A stretch of DNA of 64,000 nt from Acidobacteriota bacterium (lineage in GTDB: Bacteria > Acidobacteriota > Thermoanaerobaculia > Multivoradales > JBCCEF01): NCBI GenBank assembly GCA_039028635.1, contig JBCCHV010000022.1, positions 24,846 to 88,845 on the forward strand, written 5' to 3'. The notes below the pieces were generated by a model. It saw only the letters and a list, made by a program, of their open reading frames with translations. It searched no databases and was not told the origin of the DNA. Of this stretch, positions 55,925-63,942 are shown one piece after another; within the stretch, counting starts at the first letter, position 1; every line of letters starts with the position of its first letter. Position numbers and translations under genes: made by a program.

Positions 55925-56383
55925 TCAGCGAGTCGCGAACTTGGCGGCGACCAGCCTGAGGCCGATCACGTTCTCCGGTCCCGTCAGTCTGATGACCTGG
56001 TCGGAGAGTTGGACCGTGCGTTCACCCTTCTCGAGGTGAAGCCTCTCGATGAACTGGCCTTCTCTGGCCTGGTGTGCGAGTAGCCCGTCCATCTCGAAGA
56101 TGTCCAGCTCTGCAGAATCGCCTCGCGTTCCGATGATCGAGGCTCGAATGCCAATGACGGGGCCGCCTGGCTTGAACCTCAGCGTGGCGTATTCCCCGTC
56201 GGGGATCATGTGCTCGGAGCGTGGTTGGCCGTTGTGGCTCAGACCAACGATCAAGACGTCGGCACCTTCCGTGTCGACGTTGGCGTACCACGCTTTGTGG
56301 TCGGCAGGCTCCTGCGAGGACACGAGGCTGGGCGAGAACGCTGCGACAGCAGCGACGACCAAGCAAGTGAGGATGCGGTTCAT
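55925..56383 (-). CDS. secreted protein of unknown family
   Basis: 152 aa from ATG 56381-56383, with AAGGAC upstream. A signal peptide (LVVAAVAAFSPSLVSSQ) is followed by a beta-rich domain of ~125 residues with VLIVGLSHNGQPRSEHM, EYATLRFKPGGPVIGIRAS and a terminal NVIGLRLVAAKF strand. No motif is recognised. It lies 10 bases downstream of the next gene and is probably co-transcribed with it. Confidence 0.65.
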   Translation of the reverse strand: MNRILTCLVVAAVAAFSPSLVSSQEPADHKAWYANVDTEGADVLIVGLSHNGQPRSEHMIPDGEYATLRFKPGGPVIGIRASIIGTRGDSAELDIFEMDGLLAHQAREGQFIERLHLEKGERTVQLSDQVIRLTGPENVIGLRLVAAKFATR

Positions 56384-56393
56384 GTCGTTGTCC

Positions 56394-56939
56394 TTAGTTA
56401 GGCTCAGATCCGATTGGAGAATTGAAGATACAGCAAGAACCACAGATAGTGCTGACGCACGAGGAGCATTCCAGGACTTCGTCGCAGACTACGCAGCACC
56501 GGCGCGGGCGTAGGTCGGCATCCATCGCGATCTCTTCGATGCCAATGAGCTCGATGTCGAAGCGCTTGCCATCGTGAAGAACCGCCATGCTGGCGTTCGA
56601 CCGTGGCGCAAGCGTCAGCAGGCCGACCGGGCGGGCATGCTCGAAGCCTTCGATCTCCTCGACCTCGGTCAGCAAGAGGTGGATTTGGCTCTTTTTCCCT
56701 GGAATAGGCTTTGGGGTAAGCCTGAGGAAGACAGACTCGCCGAGCTCGCCGAGAGTGGCATCCTCCCCGAGCGGAATTTGGAACTCGGTCAGTCTTTCCG
56801 GAGTCTGAACTCGGAGACTCACCACCGATGTCGTCTGGCTTGCGTTCTCAGCAAGAACCGACAATGGCATCGCGGTCACCCAAAGGGTGAGCGCGATCAG
56901 CAGTCTGGGAACGACCACACCGCGATCTCCGGTCGTCAC
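56394..56939 (-). CDS. secreted Cys-rich protein of unknown family
   Basis: About 181 aa if it starts at GTG 56937-56939; other in-frame starts upstream have no better support. A signal-like segment (LLIALTLWVTAMPLSVLA) is followed by beta-type sequence (VVSLRVQTPERLTEFQIPLG, FLRLTPKPIPGKKSQIHLLL) and a dense Cys cluster near the end (CCVVCDEVLECSSCVSTIC, then CCIF). The Cys pattern could hold metal or disulfides. The start is uncertain. It is similar in style to its downstream neighbour but not clearly homologous. Confidence 0.55.
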   Translation of the reverse strand: MTTGDRGVVVPRLLIALTLWVTAMPLSVLAENASQTTSVVSLRVQTPERLTEFQIPLGEDATLGELGESVFLRLTPKPIPGKKSQIHLLLTEVEEIEGFEHARPVGLLTLAPRSNASMAVLHDGKRFDIELIGIEEIAMDADLRPRRCCVVCDEVLECSSCVSTICGSCCIFNSPIGSEPN

Positions 56940-57360
56940 GGCTCTTTGTTCTCCTCGGGACCCCCGATACAACCGGCCCAAGGAGAATTCTCATTCTCTT
57001 TAGGGGGATCCGTAGTAGCTCAAACAATCAATAGACAGAGGCAATTTTAGTGGTTGACAGCATTTGTGTCAACTGATCTCCCCCGGCAACCCGTGCTTGT
57101 CCTGTCAAGTCGGAGCAGGTGGCGGCGAAAGATCGACCCGCCAAGTGCCTCTCGACTCTCGGCAGATTAGCGAGTAGAGGTTCCCGGTCAGCCTGGCGCC
57201 GAGCTGATTTCGTCGACTCTCAGCTCAAACGGTCCATCGCCGTGAACGCAGGGTTTCGCGGCCCTAGGCCGATGTCAGAATGGTTGATCGCTCTTGAGTT
57301 GGTGGGTATGTCCGTCACGGTACTAAGCGTGAAGGTGCATGAGAGCCCTTGCTTCGCTGC
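56940..57360. other. 421-base stretch without a convincing gene
   Basis: The DNA is less GC-rich than average. It contains a perfect 7-bp inverted repeat, GTTGACA (57053-57059) and TGTCAAC (57067-57073), with a 7-base spacer, possibly an operator or hairpin; the TTGACA could be a -35. An open frame at 57119-57364 has no ribosome-binding site and no recognisable sequence. Confidence 0.4.
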
Positions 57361-57864
57361 CTAGAGAGCTTCAATCTCAATGTGGACGCTGTCTAGGCTG
57401 AGTTTGATTGGACCATCACCATCCTCGAGGTCGAAGTAGACGCTCGAACCGGGAGTCATCGCAACGCGCGACAACGTCCTGGTGGTTTGGGTGGCTTTTC
57501 CCCGGTCGAAGATGTGGATGAGTTGGATATCCACAGCGGTGTCTCCTTCTCTGCGAAGGACTTGGGGGATGAGACCTAGTGCGTCGCCCTCTGATCCTTC
57601 GATGAAAGTGACCTGACCCTCTCGGGAGGTGATCGGAATAGTCCAGTCGCTACCATCGCTGGATCCCGTGAGGGTAAGTGAAACTCGGTAGTTCTGGGAC
57701 ACCATCGATTCCGAGCCGGGTCCAGCAGATTCCCAAGGAAGTTTAAGGGGTCGCCAGCTTGAGGTGGCGCCCTGGAGTACTAGTACCAGTGCGGCTCCGG
57801 CGAGTCCACTGACCAGGACCAGCCTCAGGTTTTTGGCCCAGCCGCTGGTTGCTCCGACCTTCAT
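57361..57864 (-). CDS. single-pass membrane protein of unknown family
   Basis: 167 aa from ATG 57862-57864, preceded by AAGGGG at a good distance; an ATG 24 bases upstream is the alternative. One N-terminal membrane helix (LRLVLVSGLAGAALVLVLQG) is followed by a ~120-residue extracytoplasmic beta domain (YRVSLTLTGSSDGSDWTIPI, and VYFDLEDGDGPIKLSLDSVH near the end). It lies 54 bases downstream of the pentapeptide-repeat gene and is probably in the same operon. Function unknown. Confidence 0.65.
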   Translation of the reverse strand: MKVGATSGWAKNLRLVLVSGLAGAALVLVLQGATSSWRPLKLPWESAGPGSESMVSQNYRVSLTLTGSSDGSDWTIPITSREGQVTFIEGSEGDALGLIPQVLRREGDTAVDIQLIHIFDRGKATQTTRTLSRVAMTPGSSVYFDLEDGDGPIKLSLDSVHIEIEAL

Positions 57865-57918
57865 GGCATCCCCTTGCGGAACTTGCATCGCCTTCGTTAT
57901 GGCTTGAAGAGCATGGAA

Positions 57919-58962
57919 TCAACCCTTCGAGGGTACCAGCTCGCTGTCAAAGGCTGTCCAGACAAGCTCGTCAATGGGGTAACACCAGGGCGGGGATCTC
58001 ATCAAGTAAGCTGGAAGCTTAGGATGTTGGCCCGCATCCCATCGCCCGGAGCAGATTTGATCGGTCGTCAGGCCTTTGACTCCACTGAGATCAGCACCGG
58101 ATAGCTGGGCATTCTCGAGAACGGTGTTTGTCATGTCGACATTCTCCAAGAACTGCGCGGTGCTCAGGATCGCACTACTCAGGTTGGCTCCAGAGAAGCT
58201 GATATCAGAGTATGGCTTGTCGCTCCGACTCAGGACCACGCCGTGCATCGATGCCGCAAGGAACCAGGTGTTGCCGAGTTTTGCCGACGTCAGATTCTGG
58301 CCGGGTAGGTCGGCCTGACTAAGGTTGACACTTCTCAGATCGATGCCGTCGAGGTCAATACCTGCCAGTGGAGCATATTTGAGGTCGATTCTGTCTTGAG
58401 TTCCTCTGTCGACTAGGGATCTCTGCCCCCAGGCGCTCTCGGGCATGCGTCGCTCTAGATCGAGCAGAGACACTAGGGCCGATCGGCGAACAGCCGGTGG
58501 TGTCGGAGGCTCACAGCCGTGAGGCACACCTTCGGAATTTCCACAGTTTCCGTAGATGAGCTCAAGGTGACCGGTCTTTCGGGTGTCGTAGTCGCTTTGG
58601 GTTTCTCGGTCTAGCTGCTTCTGCAGGATCCAGACTTGAAGGATCAACACGCCGAGCACAAGCACCGAGAGTGTTCGTCCTAGCCAGTGCGCGAGCCTAG
58701 CGCCGGTAGTCGTCCCCGACGAGCCTTCTAGTCCAAGGGCTTCGTCTAGGTCCTTGAAGGCTTGCCTGGCGTGAGCTGCTCTGACCTCGATCGTCTGAAG
58801 ATCGTTCTCCAGCTTCCCGACTTGCACTTCTAGCGGGGCCAACTCTTCCTTGATGGATTCGCCGACCTTTTGCGTGGTCGCATAGCCTCTTTTCGCAAGC
58901 TCCTCGGAGATCGCCTCAATCAGCTCTTGTTTTGACGGGTCTTGATCCCCAGGTTTACTCAC
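57919..58962 (-). CDS. membrane-anchored pentapeptide-repeat protein
   Basis: 347 aa from GTG 58960-58962, with AAGGG upstream. Residues ~8-75 are charged and helical, probably a coiled coil (IKEELAPLEVQVGKLENDLQ). One membrane helix follows (TLSVLVLGVLILQVWIL, ~98-116). From ~195 to 300 run pentapeptide repeats with A(D/N)LxG spacing (IDLDGIDLRSVNLSQADLPG, FSGANLSSAILSTAQFLENV, and VLENAQLSGADLSGV). Such repeats build a right-handed beta-helix. The combination with a coiled coil and a membrane anchor is unusual. Function unknown; it heads a four-gene run of orphan proteins. Confidence 0.75.
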   Translation of the reverse strand: MSKPGDQDPSKQELIEAISEELAKRGYATTQKVGESIKEELAPLEVQVGKLENDLQTIEVRAAHARQAFKDLDEALGLEGSSGTTTGARLAHWLGRTLSVLVLGVLILQVWILQKQLDRETQSDYDTRKTGHLELIYGNCGNSEGVPHGCEPPTPPAVRRSALVSLLDLERRMPESAWGQRSLVDRGTQDRIDLKYAPLAGIDLDGIDLRSVNLSQADLPGQNLTSAKLGNTWFLAASMHGVVLSRSDKPYSDISFSGANLSSAILSTAQFLENVDMTNTVLENAQLSGADLSGVKGLTTDQICSGRWDAGQHPKLPAYLMRSPPWCYPIDELVWTAFDSELVPSKG

Positions 58963-59149
58963 TTACCCTTCCGAGCTCGGCCCTGGGCGGAGATAGCGGG
59001 TCAGCGGGTCGAGAGTCGACCTAGAGATACCGCACACGATCCTGCACTGAGATGGACTTTTCATTTAAGGCTCAAGAATTTTACATAATTCCTGAGGCGG
59101 GTGGTTTGCCCGGGCTCACAGGAGCCTGGGAGGTGCCGCCTCCCGCCCT

Positions 59150-59299
59150 CCACCTCCCGCGCCGCCAGCAAGAGCGCCCGCGGATCCACCCCACCAGAAA
59201 AAGCCACCACCAAGGGCTGGTCGTCAAGGGGACCCAAGCGGGAAGTGAGGAAGGCCGTCAGCTCGACCGAGAAGGCCGGTATGCCGACAGCCTCCCGCC
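59150..59299 (-). pseudogene. truncated, degraded copy of the tilS 5' end (repeat copy B)
   Basis: Same orientation as tilS and aligned without gaps to 55612-55761. The start codon has become ATA (59280-59282 on the plus strand TAT), and the likeness stops at 59150, long before the PP-loop is complete, so it cannot code for TilS. The surrounding 58963-59409 holds no other recognisable gene; an AT-rich stretch at 59060-59090 may carry the promoter of the pentapeptide-repeat gene. Confidence 0.8.
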
Positions 59300-59409
59300 C
59301 AGCGGGCGAGTGGCTTCAACGGCGCTTACTTGCCTCGGGGAGGTTGGGGTGCAGCGCCAGGGGCGGCGACTCCAGCGGTTGTTGAGTCAAATCCAGCGGC
59401 GACGTCGAA

Positions 59410-60285
59410 TCACTGCCTGGAAACCGAAGTGTATTCGCCCATGTCTTCGGCCGCAGCGGCGCACATCGGCATGAGCGTGTCGCTCGCCGGGCCAAGCCAC
59501 CTCTGCATCTTGGTCAAGATCTCCGGGCCGGCCTTTTCCGGCGTGCCGGCGTCGAAGGGGGGCGCCGGGTCGTACTCGAGGGCGAGCTGTGTCATCTTCG
59601 CCACGTCCTCGCCCAGAAGCTCCGCCAGCAGCACGAGACCGAAATCGATGCCGGCTGTCACGCCGCCGCCTGAGATGCGGTTGCGGTCGGTCACGACCCG
59701 CGCTGCCACCGGTGTCGCCCCGAACAGCGAGAGGGCCTCGCGGGCGGACCAATGCGATGTCGCTCGATACCCCTGGAGCAGGCCCGCCGCCGCCAGAACG
59801 ATCGAGCCGCCGCAGACGCTGGTGACATATTTCGCTCGCTGCCCACGGTCGGCCAGGAAGCGGAGCACCTCGGCGTCGCGCATGATGTCGAAGGCACCGC
59901 CCGGCACGAAGAGCACGTCCAGATCTTCCGGGCAATCGCGCAGGGTCGAAGTCGCCTTCATGACAATGCCGCTGTCCGTCTCGAGCAGGTCGGTGTTTTT
60001 CCACACCACGTGCACGTTGCACGACGGGGCGAGAACCGTATGTGGACCGATCAGGTCGAGGACAGTGACTCCCGGATAAAGGAGCATCGCCACCTCCGGC
60101 TTGCGCCCTCCATGCAGGGGCGGAAGTTTGAATTTTGCCTCCTGCAAGGCACCGTCGTCCGCGGCGGCACGGTGGGCTCCGCCCGCCATGGCTGCGGCGC
60201 CAGCAGCGGCGGCTGCGGCGGCAACGAAGCGTCTGCGGTTGATGGTGGTGATCTCGGTATTGACCTCAGGGTTGTGGGTCTCCAT
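59410..60285 (-). CDS. Tat-exported DJ-1/PfpI-family protein
   Basis: 291 aa, ATG with GAGGAG upstream. The N-terminus has a Tat signal: NRRRFVAAAAAAAG with the twin arginine in front of an Ala-rich hydrophobic segment. The main domain is DJ-1/PfpI: VAMLLYPGVTVLDLIGPHTV, FVPGGAFDI, and the nucleophile elbow TSVCGGSIVLAAAGLLQG followed by ATSHW. These features match the isonitrile hydratase-like branch, whose members hydrate isocyanides, but no substrate can be assigned. Export of a DJ-1-type enzyme is unusual. It is divergent from a GlxA-type regulator with a related DJ-1 domain. Confidence 0.87.
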   Translation of the reverse strand: METHNPEVNTEITTINRRRFVAAAAAAAGAAAMAGGAHRAAADDGALQEAKFKLPPLHGGRKPEVAMLLYPGVTVLDLIGPHTVLAPSCNVHVVWKNTDLLETDSGIVMKATSTLRDCPEDLDVLFVPGGAFDIMRDAEVLRFLADRGQRAKYVTSVCGGSIVLAAAGLLQGYRATSHWSAREALSLFGATPVAARVVTDRNRISGGGVTAGIDFGLVLLAELLGEDVAKMTQLALEYDPAPPFDAGTPEKAGPEILTKMQRWLGPASDTLMPMCAAAAEDMGEYTSVSRQ

Positions 60286-60348
60286 GGCCGTCTCCTCGGG
60301 GTTGATGTCGAGGGCCGGGTCCGTCGCCCGACCGCACGGCTAGTGTCG

Positions 60349-60377
60349 TTGACATTGCCGGTGGCGTAAATGACAAT
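60349..60377 (+). promoter_or_regulatory. promoter of the GlxA-type regulator with paired TGACA sites
   Basis: TTGACA (60349-60354) and GACAAT (60372-60377) are 17 bases apart, a plausible sigma-70 promoter. Two related 8-mers, TGACATTG (60350-60357) and TGACAATG (60371-60378), 21 bases apart on the same face, could be sites for an AraC-type regulator controlling both divergent genes. Confidence 0.5.
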
Positions 60378-60430
60378 GTTCCGACAGATTCGGCCATTCT
60401 CCGCAGCCGTCCACCGAAAGGAAGCGATCC

Positions 60431-61435
60431 ATGGGCCTTAAGCTCGAGACTCCGATATCGGGCACTCCCAGACGCATCGTATTTCTCGCGTTTCCGCAAG
60501 TCGCCCTGCTCGATCTGACGGGGCCGTGGGAGGTCTTCTCGCTCGCCAATACGCTCGCCGGCGCTGAGCCGTCGCCCTACACCTTGGAGCTGGTGAGCGC
60601 CGGCAAATCCAAGACGATCCACTCCTTCGGCGGCATCTCGATGGAAGGCCACCGAACGGCGAAGAGCTGTCGCGGTGCGATCGATACGATGGTGGTTCCG
60701 GCCGCCGATCCAGAGCTTTGGCGCAGCGGGTCGCCTGCGGAGTCTTTGAAGATCCTGCGTCGCTTGGCGGCGCGGTCACGCCGGGTGGTGTCGATCTGCG
60801 CTGGGGCCTTCTTGCTGGCGGACGCCGGACTCTTGGACGGCAAGAAGGCCACGACGCACTGGCGCGGAGCCAAGGAGCTCTCGACGCGCTTTCCGAAGGT
60901 GGATGTCCAGGCTGACTCGATCTTCGTCAAGGACGGAAACGTCTACACCTCCGCCGGCGTCACCGCCGGCATCGACCTCGCGCTGGCCCTCGTGGAGGAA
61001 GATCTGGGGCGGGCGCTGGCACTCGACTGCGCGCGGCATCTCGTGGTCTTCATGCGTCGTCCGGGCGGCCAGTCCCAGTTCAGCACCACATTGGCGGCGC
61101 AGCAGGTGGAGCGAAACTCGATCAACGAGCTGATCGCGTGGGCTGCGGATAATCCGTCGAGCGATCTCTCCGTCGAGTCGATGGCCGAGCGGGTCCACAT
61201 GAGCCTGCGCAACTTCTCGCGGGTCTTCAGAAGGGAAGTGGGAGAGACACCCGCCGCCTACGTCGAGAAAGTGCGCGTCGAGGCGGCGCGTCGGCGTCTC
61301 GAAGAGTCCGACCATTCCCTCGACGCCGTCGCGGCGAGCTGTGGCTTCGGCAGCGCGGACTCGATGCGACGCTCCTTCCACCGCGTAGTCAAAATCGCCC
61401 CGAGCGACTACCGCCGAAGGTTCTGCCAGCCTTGA
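60431..61435 (+). CDS. GlxA-family transcriptional regulator (DJ-1/PfpI + AraC HTH)
   Basis: 334 aa. The N-terminal two-thirds is a DJ-1/PfpI domain (IVFLAFPQVALLDLTGPWEV, VPAADPELW, and the elbow SICAGAFLLADAGLLDGKKA then TTHW). The C-terminal ~95 residues form the AraC helix-turn-helix pair (SVESMAERVHMSLRNFSRVF, ETPAAYVEKVRVEAARRRL, and GFGSADSMRRSFHRVV). GlxA-type regulators bind small metabolites with the DJ-1 domain and activate nearby operons. Divergent from, and homologous in its sensor to, the exported DJ-1 protein, so it likely senses the same compound. Confidence 0.93.
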   Translation: MGLKLETPISGTPRRIVFLAFPQVALLDLTGPWEVFSLANTLAGAEPSPYTLELVSAGKSKTIHSFGGISMEGHRTAKSCRGAIDTMVVPAADPELWRSGSPAESLKILRRLAARSRRVVSICAGAFLLADAGLLDGKKATTHWRGAKELSTRFPKVDVQADSIFVKDGNVYTSAGVTAGIDLALALVEEDLGRALALDCARHLVVFMRRPGGQSQFSTTLAAQQVERNSINELIAWAADNPSSDLSVESMAERVHMSLRNFSRVFRREVGETPAAYVEKVRVEAARRRLEESDHSLDAVAASCGFGSADSMRRSFHRVVKIAPSDYRRRFCQP

Positions 61436-61562
61436 GCTCCGCCTCGCAGGCCAGTCACGCCAGGTCGTAGCCGGTCCGGCGCTGTCCGTCGATGCCTAAG
61501 AGCCCGTCACCCAGAGAAGCGCACGGCGCCTCCTGCCTATGGAGGAAATCCTCCGGGAACGA

Positions 61563-61884
61563 GGAAATGGTTGCTCTGAGACTTGCCGTACTCTGGAGAG
61601 ACCTCTGCGAGGTCTCTCCAGATACACCGAGTCCCTTCACCGGCATCGTTTCGACTGACCGTTAGGGAATGAGAATGTTTGCCCCGGGACTTGCCGTGTC
61701 TTGATCCGCCTCGTCGAGGCGTATCCAGACACACCGAGTCCCTTCACCGGCATCGTTTCGACTGACCGTTAGGGAAGGAGAATGTTCGCCCCGGGACTTG
61801 CCGTGTCTTGATCCGCCTCGTCGAGGCGTATCCAGACACACCGAGTCCCTTCACCGGCATCGTTTCGACTGACCGTTAGGGAAG
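61563..61884. repeat. three ~107-base tandem repeats after a tRNA gene
   Basis: Copies are at about 61563-61670 (108 bases, most diverged), 61671-61777 and 61778-61884 (107 each, the last two nearly identical). Each holds a hairpin and the sequence GAGTCCCTTCACCGGC (61629, 61736, 61843), which contains the 3' end of the neighbouring tRNA (AGTCCCTTCACCG) but on the opposite strand. Copy 1 has a perfect 13-bp stem with different arms from the stem in copies 2 and 3, so the fold is kept although the sequence changed. Confidence 0.85.
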
Positions 61885-61890
61885 GAGAAA

Positions 61891-61967
61891 TGGTGGCGGT
61901 GAAGGGACTTGAACCCCCGACCTAGCGGTTATGAGCCGCTCGCTCTAACCGGCTGAGCTACACCGCC
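61891..61967 (-). tRNA. tRNA with CAT anticodon (Met elongator or Ile2)
   Basis: Reading leftward from 61967: acceptor GGCGGTG pairing with CACCGCC, D-arm TAGCTCAGCCGGTTAGAGC, anticodon loop CTCATAA (anticodon CAT), T-arm GGGGGTTCAAGTCCC, discriminator A and an encoded CCA (61893-61891). It is not an initiator tRNA (that begins CGCGGGG). I cannot separate elongator Met from Ile2, the TilS substrate, by sequence alone; the T-loop and variable region are closer to Ile2. In the leftward transcript it is followed by the three tandem repeats. Confidence 0.93.
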
Positions 61968-62027
61968 ATGAGGTAGAGAGCCGACCCGTGAGGGCAGGCT
62001 CGTCGGCCGTTTCCGGCCCGGCCGCGA

Positions 62028-62033
62028 AGTATA
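62028..62033 (-). promoter_or_regulatory. probable -10 element of the CAT tRNA gene
   Basis: Read leftward, TATACT at 62033-62028 is a near-consensus -10, about 60 bases upstream of the tRNA 5' end. No clear -35 is seen at the right distance. Confidence 0.4.
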
Positions 62034-62174
62034 CTGCGGGGTCTCCGGGGAATCCAGAGGTCGGCGGCTTTCCTCTCCCAGACGCAACGATGCCCGGCTC
62101 GGAGGCCGGGCAATATTCGCTGCGGAGTAGAGGGGTAGGGCTGGCCGCGCGGACCCCTCGAACATTCGGTCGGC

Positions 62175-62513
62175 TTAGCGCAGCGCCTCTTGGCAGCTGC
62201 GGAACTGGCCGAAGAACTCGCGCATGGAGGTCTCGAGGGCGTCGTCGTTCAGGCGATAGATGACGTTCTGGCCCTGGCGCTGGTCGACCACCAGATCGGC
62301 CTCCTTGAGAACCGACAGGTGACGCGAGATGGTCGGCTGGGAAAGATTGAAGTTGCCCACGATCTCGCCGACGGTGCGCTGCTGCGACTCGAGGAGGCGA
62401 AGGATCTCCTGGCGGGTCGCGTCGGACAGGGCCTTGAAGACCTTGGTCAGCTGACGCTCGTCGCGGCTGTGAAGGTGAGGGGAAATTGGGGTGACTTTGA
62501 GCTGTTCGGCCAT
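62175..62513 (-). CDS. ArsR-family winged-helix transcriptional regulator
   Basis: 112 aa, ATG with a strong AAGGAGGT. The DNA-binding core is KALSDATRQEILRLLESQQR, TVGEIVGNFNLSQPTISRHL and SVLKEADLVVDQRQGQNVIY. There is no cysteine cluster of the metal-sensing ArsR/SmtB members in the wing or helix 3; the single cysteine is near the end (CQEALR). It may respond to something other than metal, such as redox or a small molecule. It stands alone. Confidence 0.93.
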   Translation of the reverse strand: MAEQLKVTPISPHLHSRDERQLTKVFKALSDATRQEILRLLESQQRTVGEIVGNFNLSQPTISRHLSVLKEADLVVDQRQGQNVIYRLNDDALETSMREFFGQFRSCQEALR

Positions 62514-62962
62514 TTGAGGTTACCTCCTTCTGGATGAGGGGCGTAGCACCTGACTGCGTTGCCAGGAGTGTAAAAGGAGGGCGGTTGAAAAATTGTTGAA
62601 TTCGACGTCTTGCTTGGGCACGCGTCTGCTCAGTGCATGAGCTGAGTCGTGCAAACTTATGAATATCCAACTTTTAGATCTGCAAAGAATCCTCTTTCAG
62701 GAATACAAGTTCACGGGCTCTTTGGGGCCGGAAGGCTCTTTTGGGCGGTCTTTTCTGTCCCGAATTCAGTCCCTCGAGACACTGAGCGACCCTCGGCGAG
62801 GGTGATGAAGGGGTCGTCATCTTGCGCGACCGGGTGTCGCGGAAGGGCGGCTCGGGTTGAGGCCCGAGGGCTCCGGCAAGGCGGGGATCTGAGCGGGGAA
62901 GGAAGACCAACGCGGGTCCGAGGGAGCAACGCTCCCTCGGACGGCAAGGACGTCTTGGAGAC
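62514..62962. other. 449-base intergenic region between arsR-like and sod genes
   Basis: No convincing gene. Positions 62640-62700 are AT-rich and may carry promoters. A perfect 12-bp stem, GTCCGAGGGAGC (62916-62927) and GCTCCCTCGGAC (62931-62942), 20 bases after the sod stop, ends the sod transcript; in the leftward direction it is followed by T-rich GTTGGTCTTCC. Confidence 0.6.
62916..62942 (-). terminator. terminator of the superoxide dismutase gene
   Basis: Perfect 12-bp inverted repeat with a 3-base loop, 20 bases downstream of the stop codon, followed on the minus strand by a T-rich stretch. This is a typical intrinsic terminator shape, though the T-run is weak. Confidence 0.65.
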
Positions 62963-63556
62963 CTAGAAGCGGCTTTCGACGGCGCGCCAATCGATCACGT
63001 TCCACCAGGCGGCGAGGTAGTCCGGGCGCCGGTTCTGGTAGCGCAGGTAGTAGGCGTGCTCCCAGACGTCGACCCCGAGGAGAGGCGTCTTGCCTTCCAT
63101 CAGGGGACTGTCCTGATTGGGGCGGGCGATCACCTCGAGCCGACCGCCTTCGGCCACCAACCAGCCCCAGCCAGAGCCGAACTGGCCGCCAGCGGCGCCG
63201 AGGAGCTTCTCCTTGAGGCCGTCGAGGCTGCCGAAGGCGTTGTTGATGGCCTGCCCCAGGGCCCCTTCCGGTGCGCTGCTGCCGCCCGGCGTCATCGTGG
63301 CCCAGAACAGGCTGTGGTTGGCGTGGCCTCCACCGTGGTTGCGCACCGCACCGCGGATGCCCTCGGGGAGCGAGTCGATGCCGCGCAGCAGATCCTCGAC
63401 GCTCTTCGACTGCAGGTCGGCGTGACCCTCGAGCGCCTTGTTGAGGTTGGTGCAGTAGGCGTTGTGGTGCTTGCTGTGGTGAATCTCCATGGTCTGCGCG
63501 TCGATGTGCGGCTCGAGCGCATCGTAGGCGTAGGGCAGGGTGGGAATCTCGAACAT
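62963..63556 (-). CDS. sodA: superoxide dismutase, Mn/Fe family
   Basis: 197 aa, ATG after GGAGGAGG. The four metal ligands are in place: H26 in [10 protein letters not shown]81 in [12 protein letters not shown]163 and H167 in [10 protein letters not shown]. Gly77 and the N-Q-D-S-P-L-M Gln148 are the residues of the Mn type, but cambialistic enzymes share them. It converts superoxide to peroxide and oxygen. It is preceded by tRNA genes and followed by a terminator. No signal peptide, so cytoplasmic. Confidence 0.95.
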   Translation of the reverse strand: MFEIPTLPYAYDALEPHIDAQTMEIHHSKHHNAYCTNLNKALEGHADLQSKSVEDLLRGIDSLPEGIRGAVRNHGGGHANHSLFWATMTPGGSSAPEGALGQAINNAFGSLDGLKEKLLGAAGGQFGSGWGWLVAEGGRLEVIARPNQDSPLMEGKTPLLGVDVWEHAYYLRYQNRRPDYLAAWWNVIDWRAVESRF

Positions 63557-63794
63557 CGAAACCTCCTCCAGGGAATATCGGTCTCAGGTAATTGTCGACG
63601 GGCGGAGTGCTTCGCCTGCTGCCGGGCCGCTCCCTCGGTGGAGGGCGGCGCGGTGTCGGGAAGCCATCTTCGGGCCCATTATTTCATGCCAAAAAGCCTC
63701 TCGAAACAGGCCCTTGTCAGGTCCCGCCGGGTGCGCCGATCTGGTCGTTGACTTGGCTTCGGCTCTTCTGTACCATTGCGATCCTCGCGCCGCT

Positions 63795-63871
63795 GGGAGG
63801 TTAGCTCAGCCGGTTAGAGCACCTGCCTTACAAGCAGGGGGTCGCGGGTTCGAGTCCCTCACCTCCCACCA
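63795..63871 (+). tRNA. tRNA-Val (TAC)
   Basis: GGGAGGT acceptor pairs with ACCTCCC; anticodon stem CCTGC and GCAGG surrounds the loop CTTACAA, anticodon TAC at 63829-63831; T-arm GCGGGTTCGAGTCCCTC; CCA encoded at the 3' end (63869-63871). 77 bases. It is followed 71 bases later by tRNA-Asp in the same direction. Confidence 0.96.
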
Positions 63872-63942
63872 TTCGGGCGTGAGCGGATGCGGAAAGCGCG
63901 TCCACGAGTGGCCGGCTAGCTCCGGTCGCTCCCCAAGAAAAC

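Noticed and set aside
57119..57364. Possible 81-codon gene on the plus strand
   Set aside because: GTG start without a ribosome-binding site, no family, and convergent overlap with the end of a better supported gene.
59052..59474. Possible 140-codon gene on the plus strand
   Set aside because: It runs through the degraded tilS copy in the wrong direction; composition is that of non-coding DNA.
61563..61884. CRISPR array
   Set aside because: Repeats are ~107 bases and directly abutting, without spacers, and no cas gene is in the window.
62175..62513. ArsR regulator as a metal sensor
   Set aside because: The metal-binding Cys/His pattern of ArsR/SmtB sensors is absent.
62649..62966. Small genes on either strand between the arsR-like and sod genes
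   Set aside because: No ribosome-binding site or recognisable sequence, and they cover the sod terminator.
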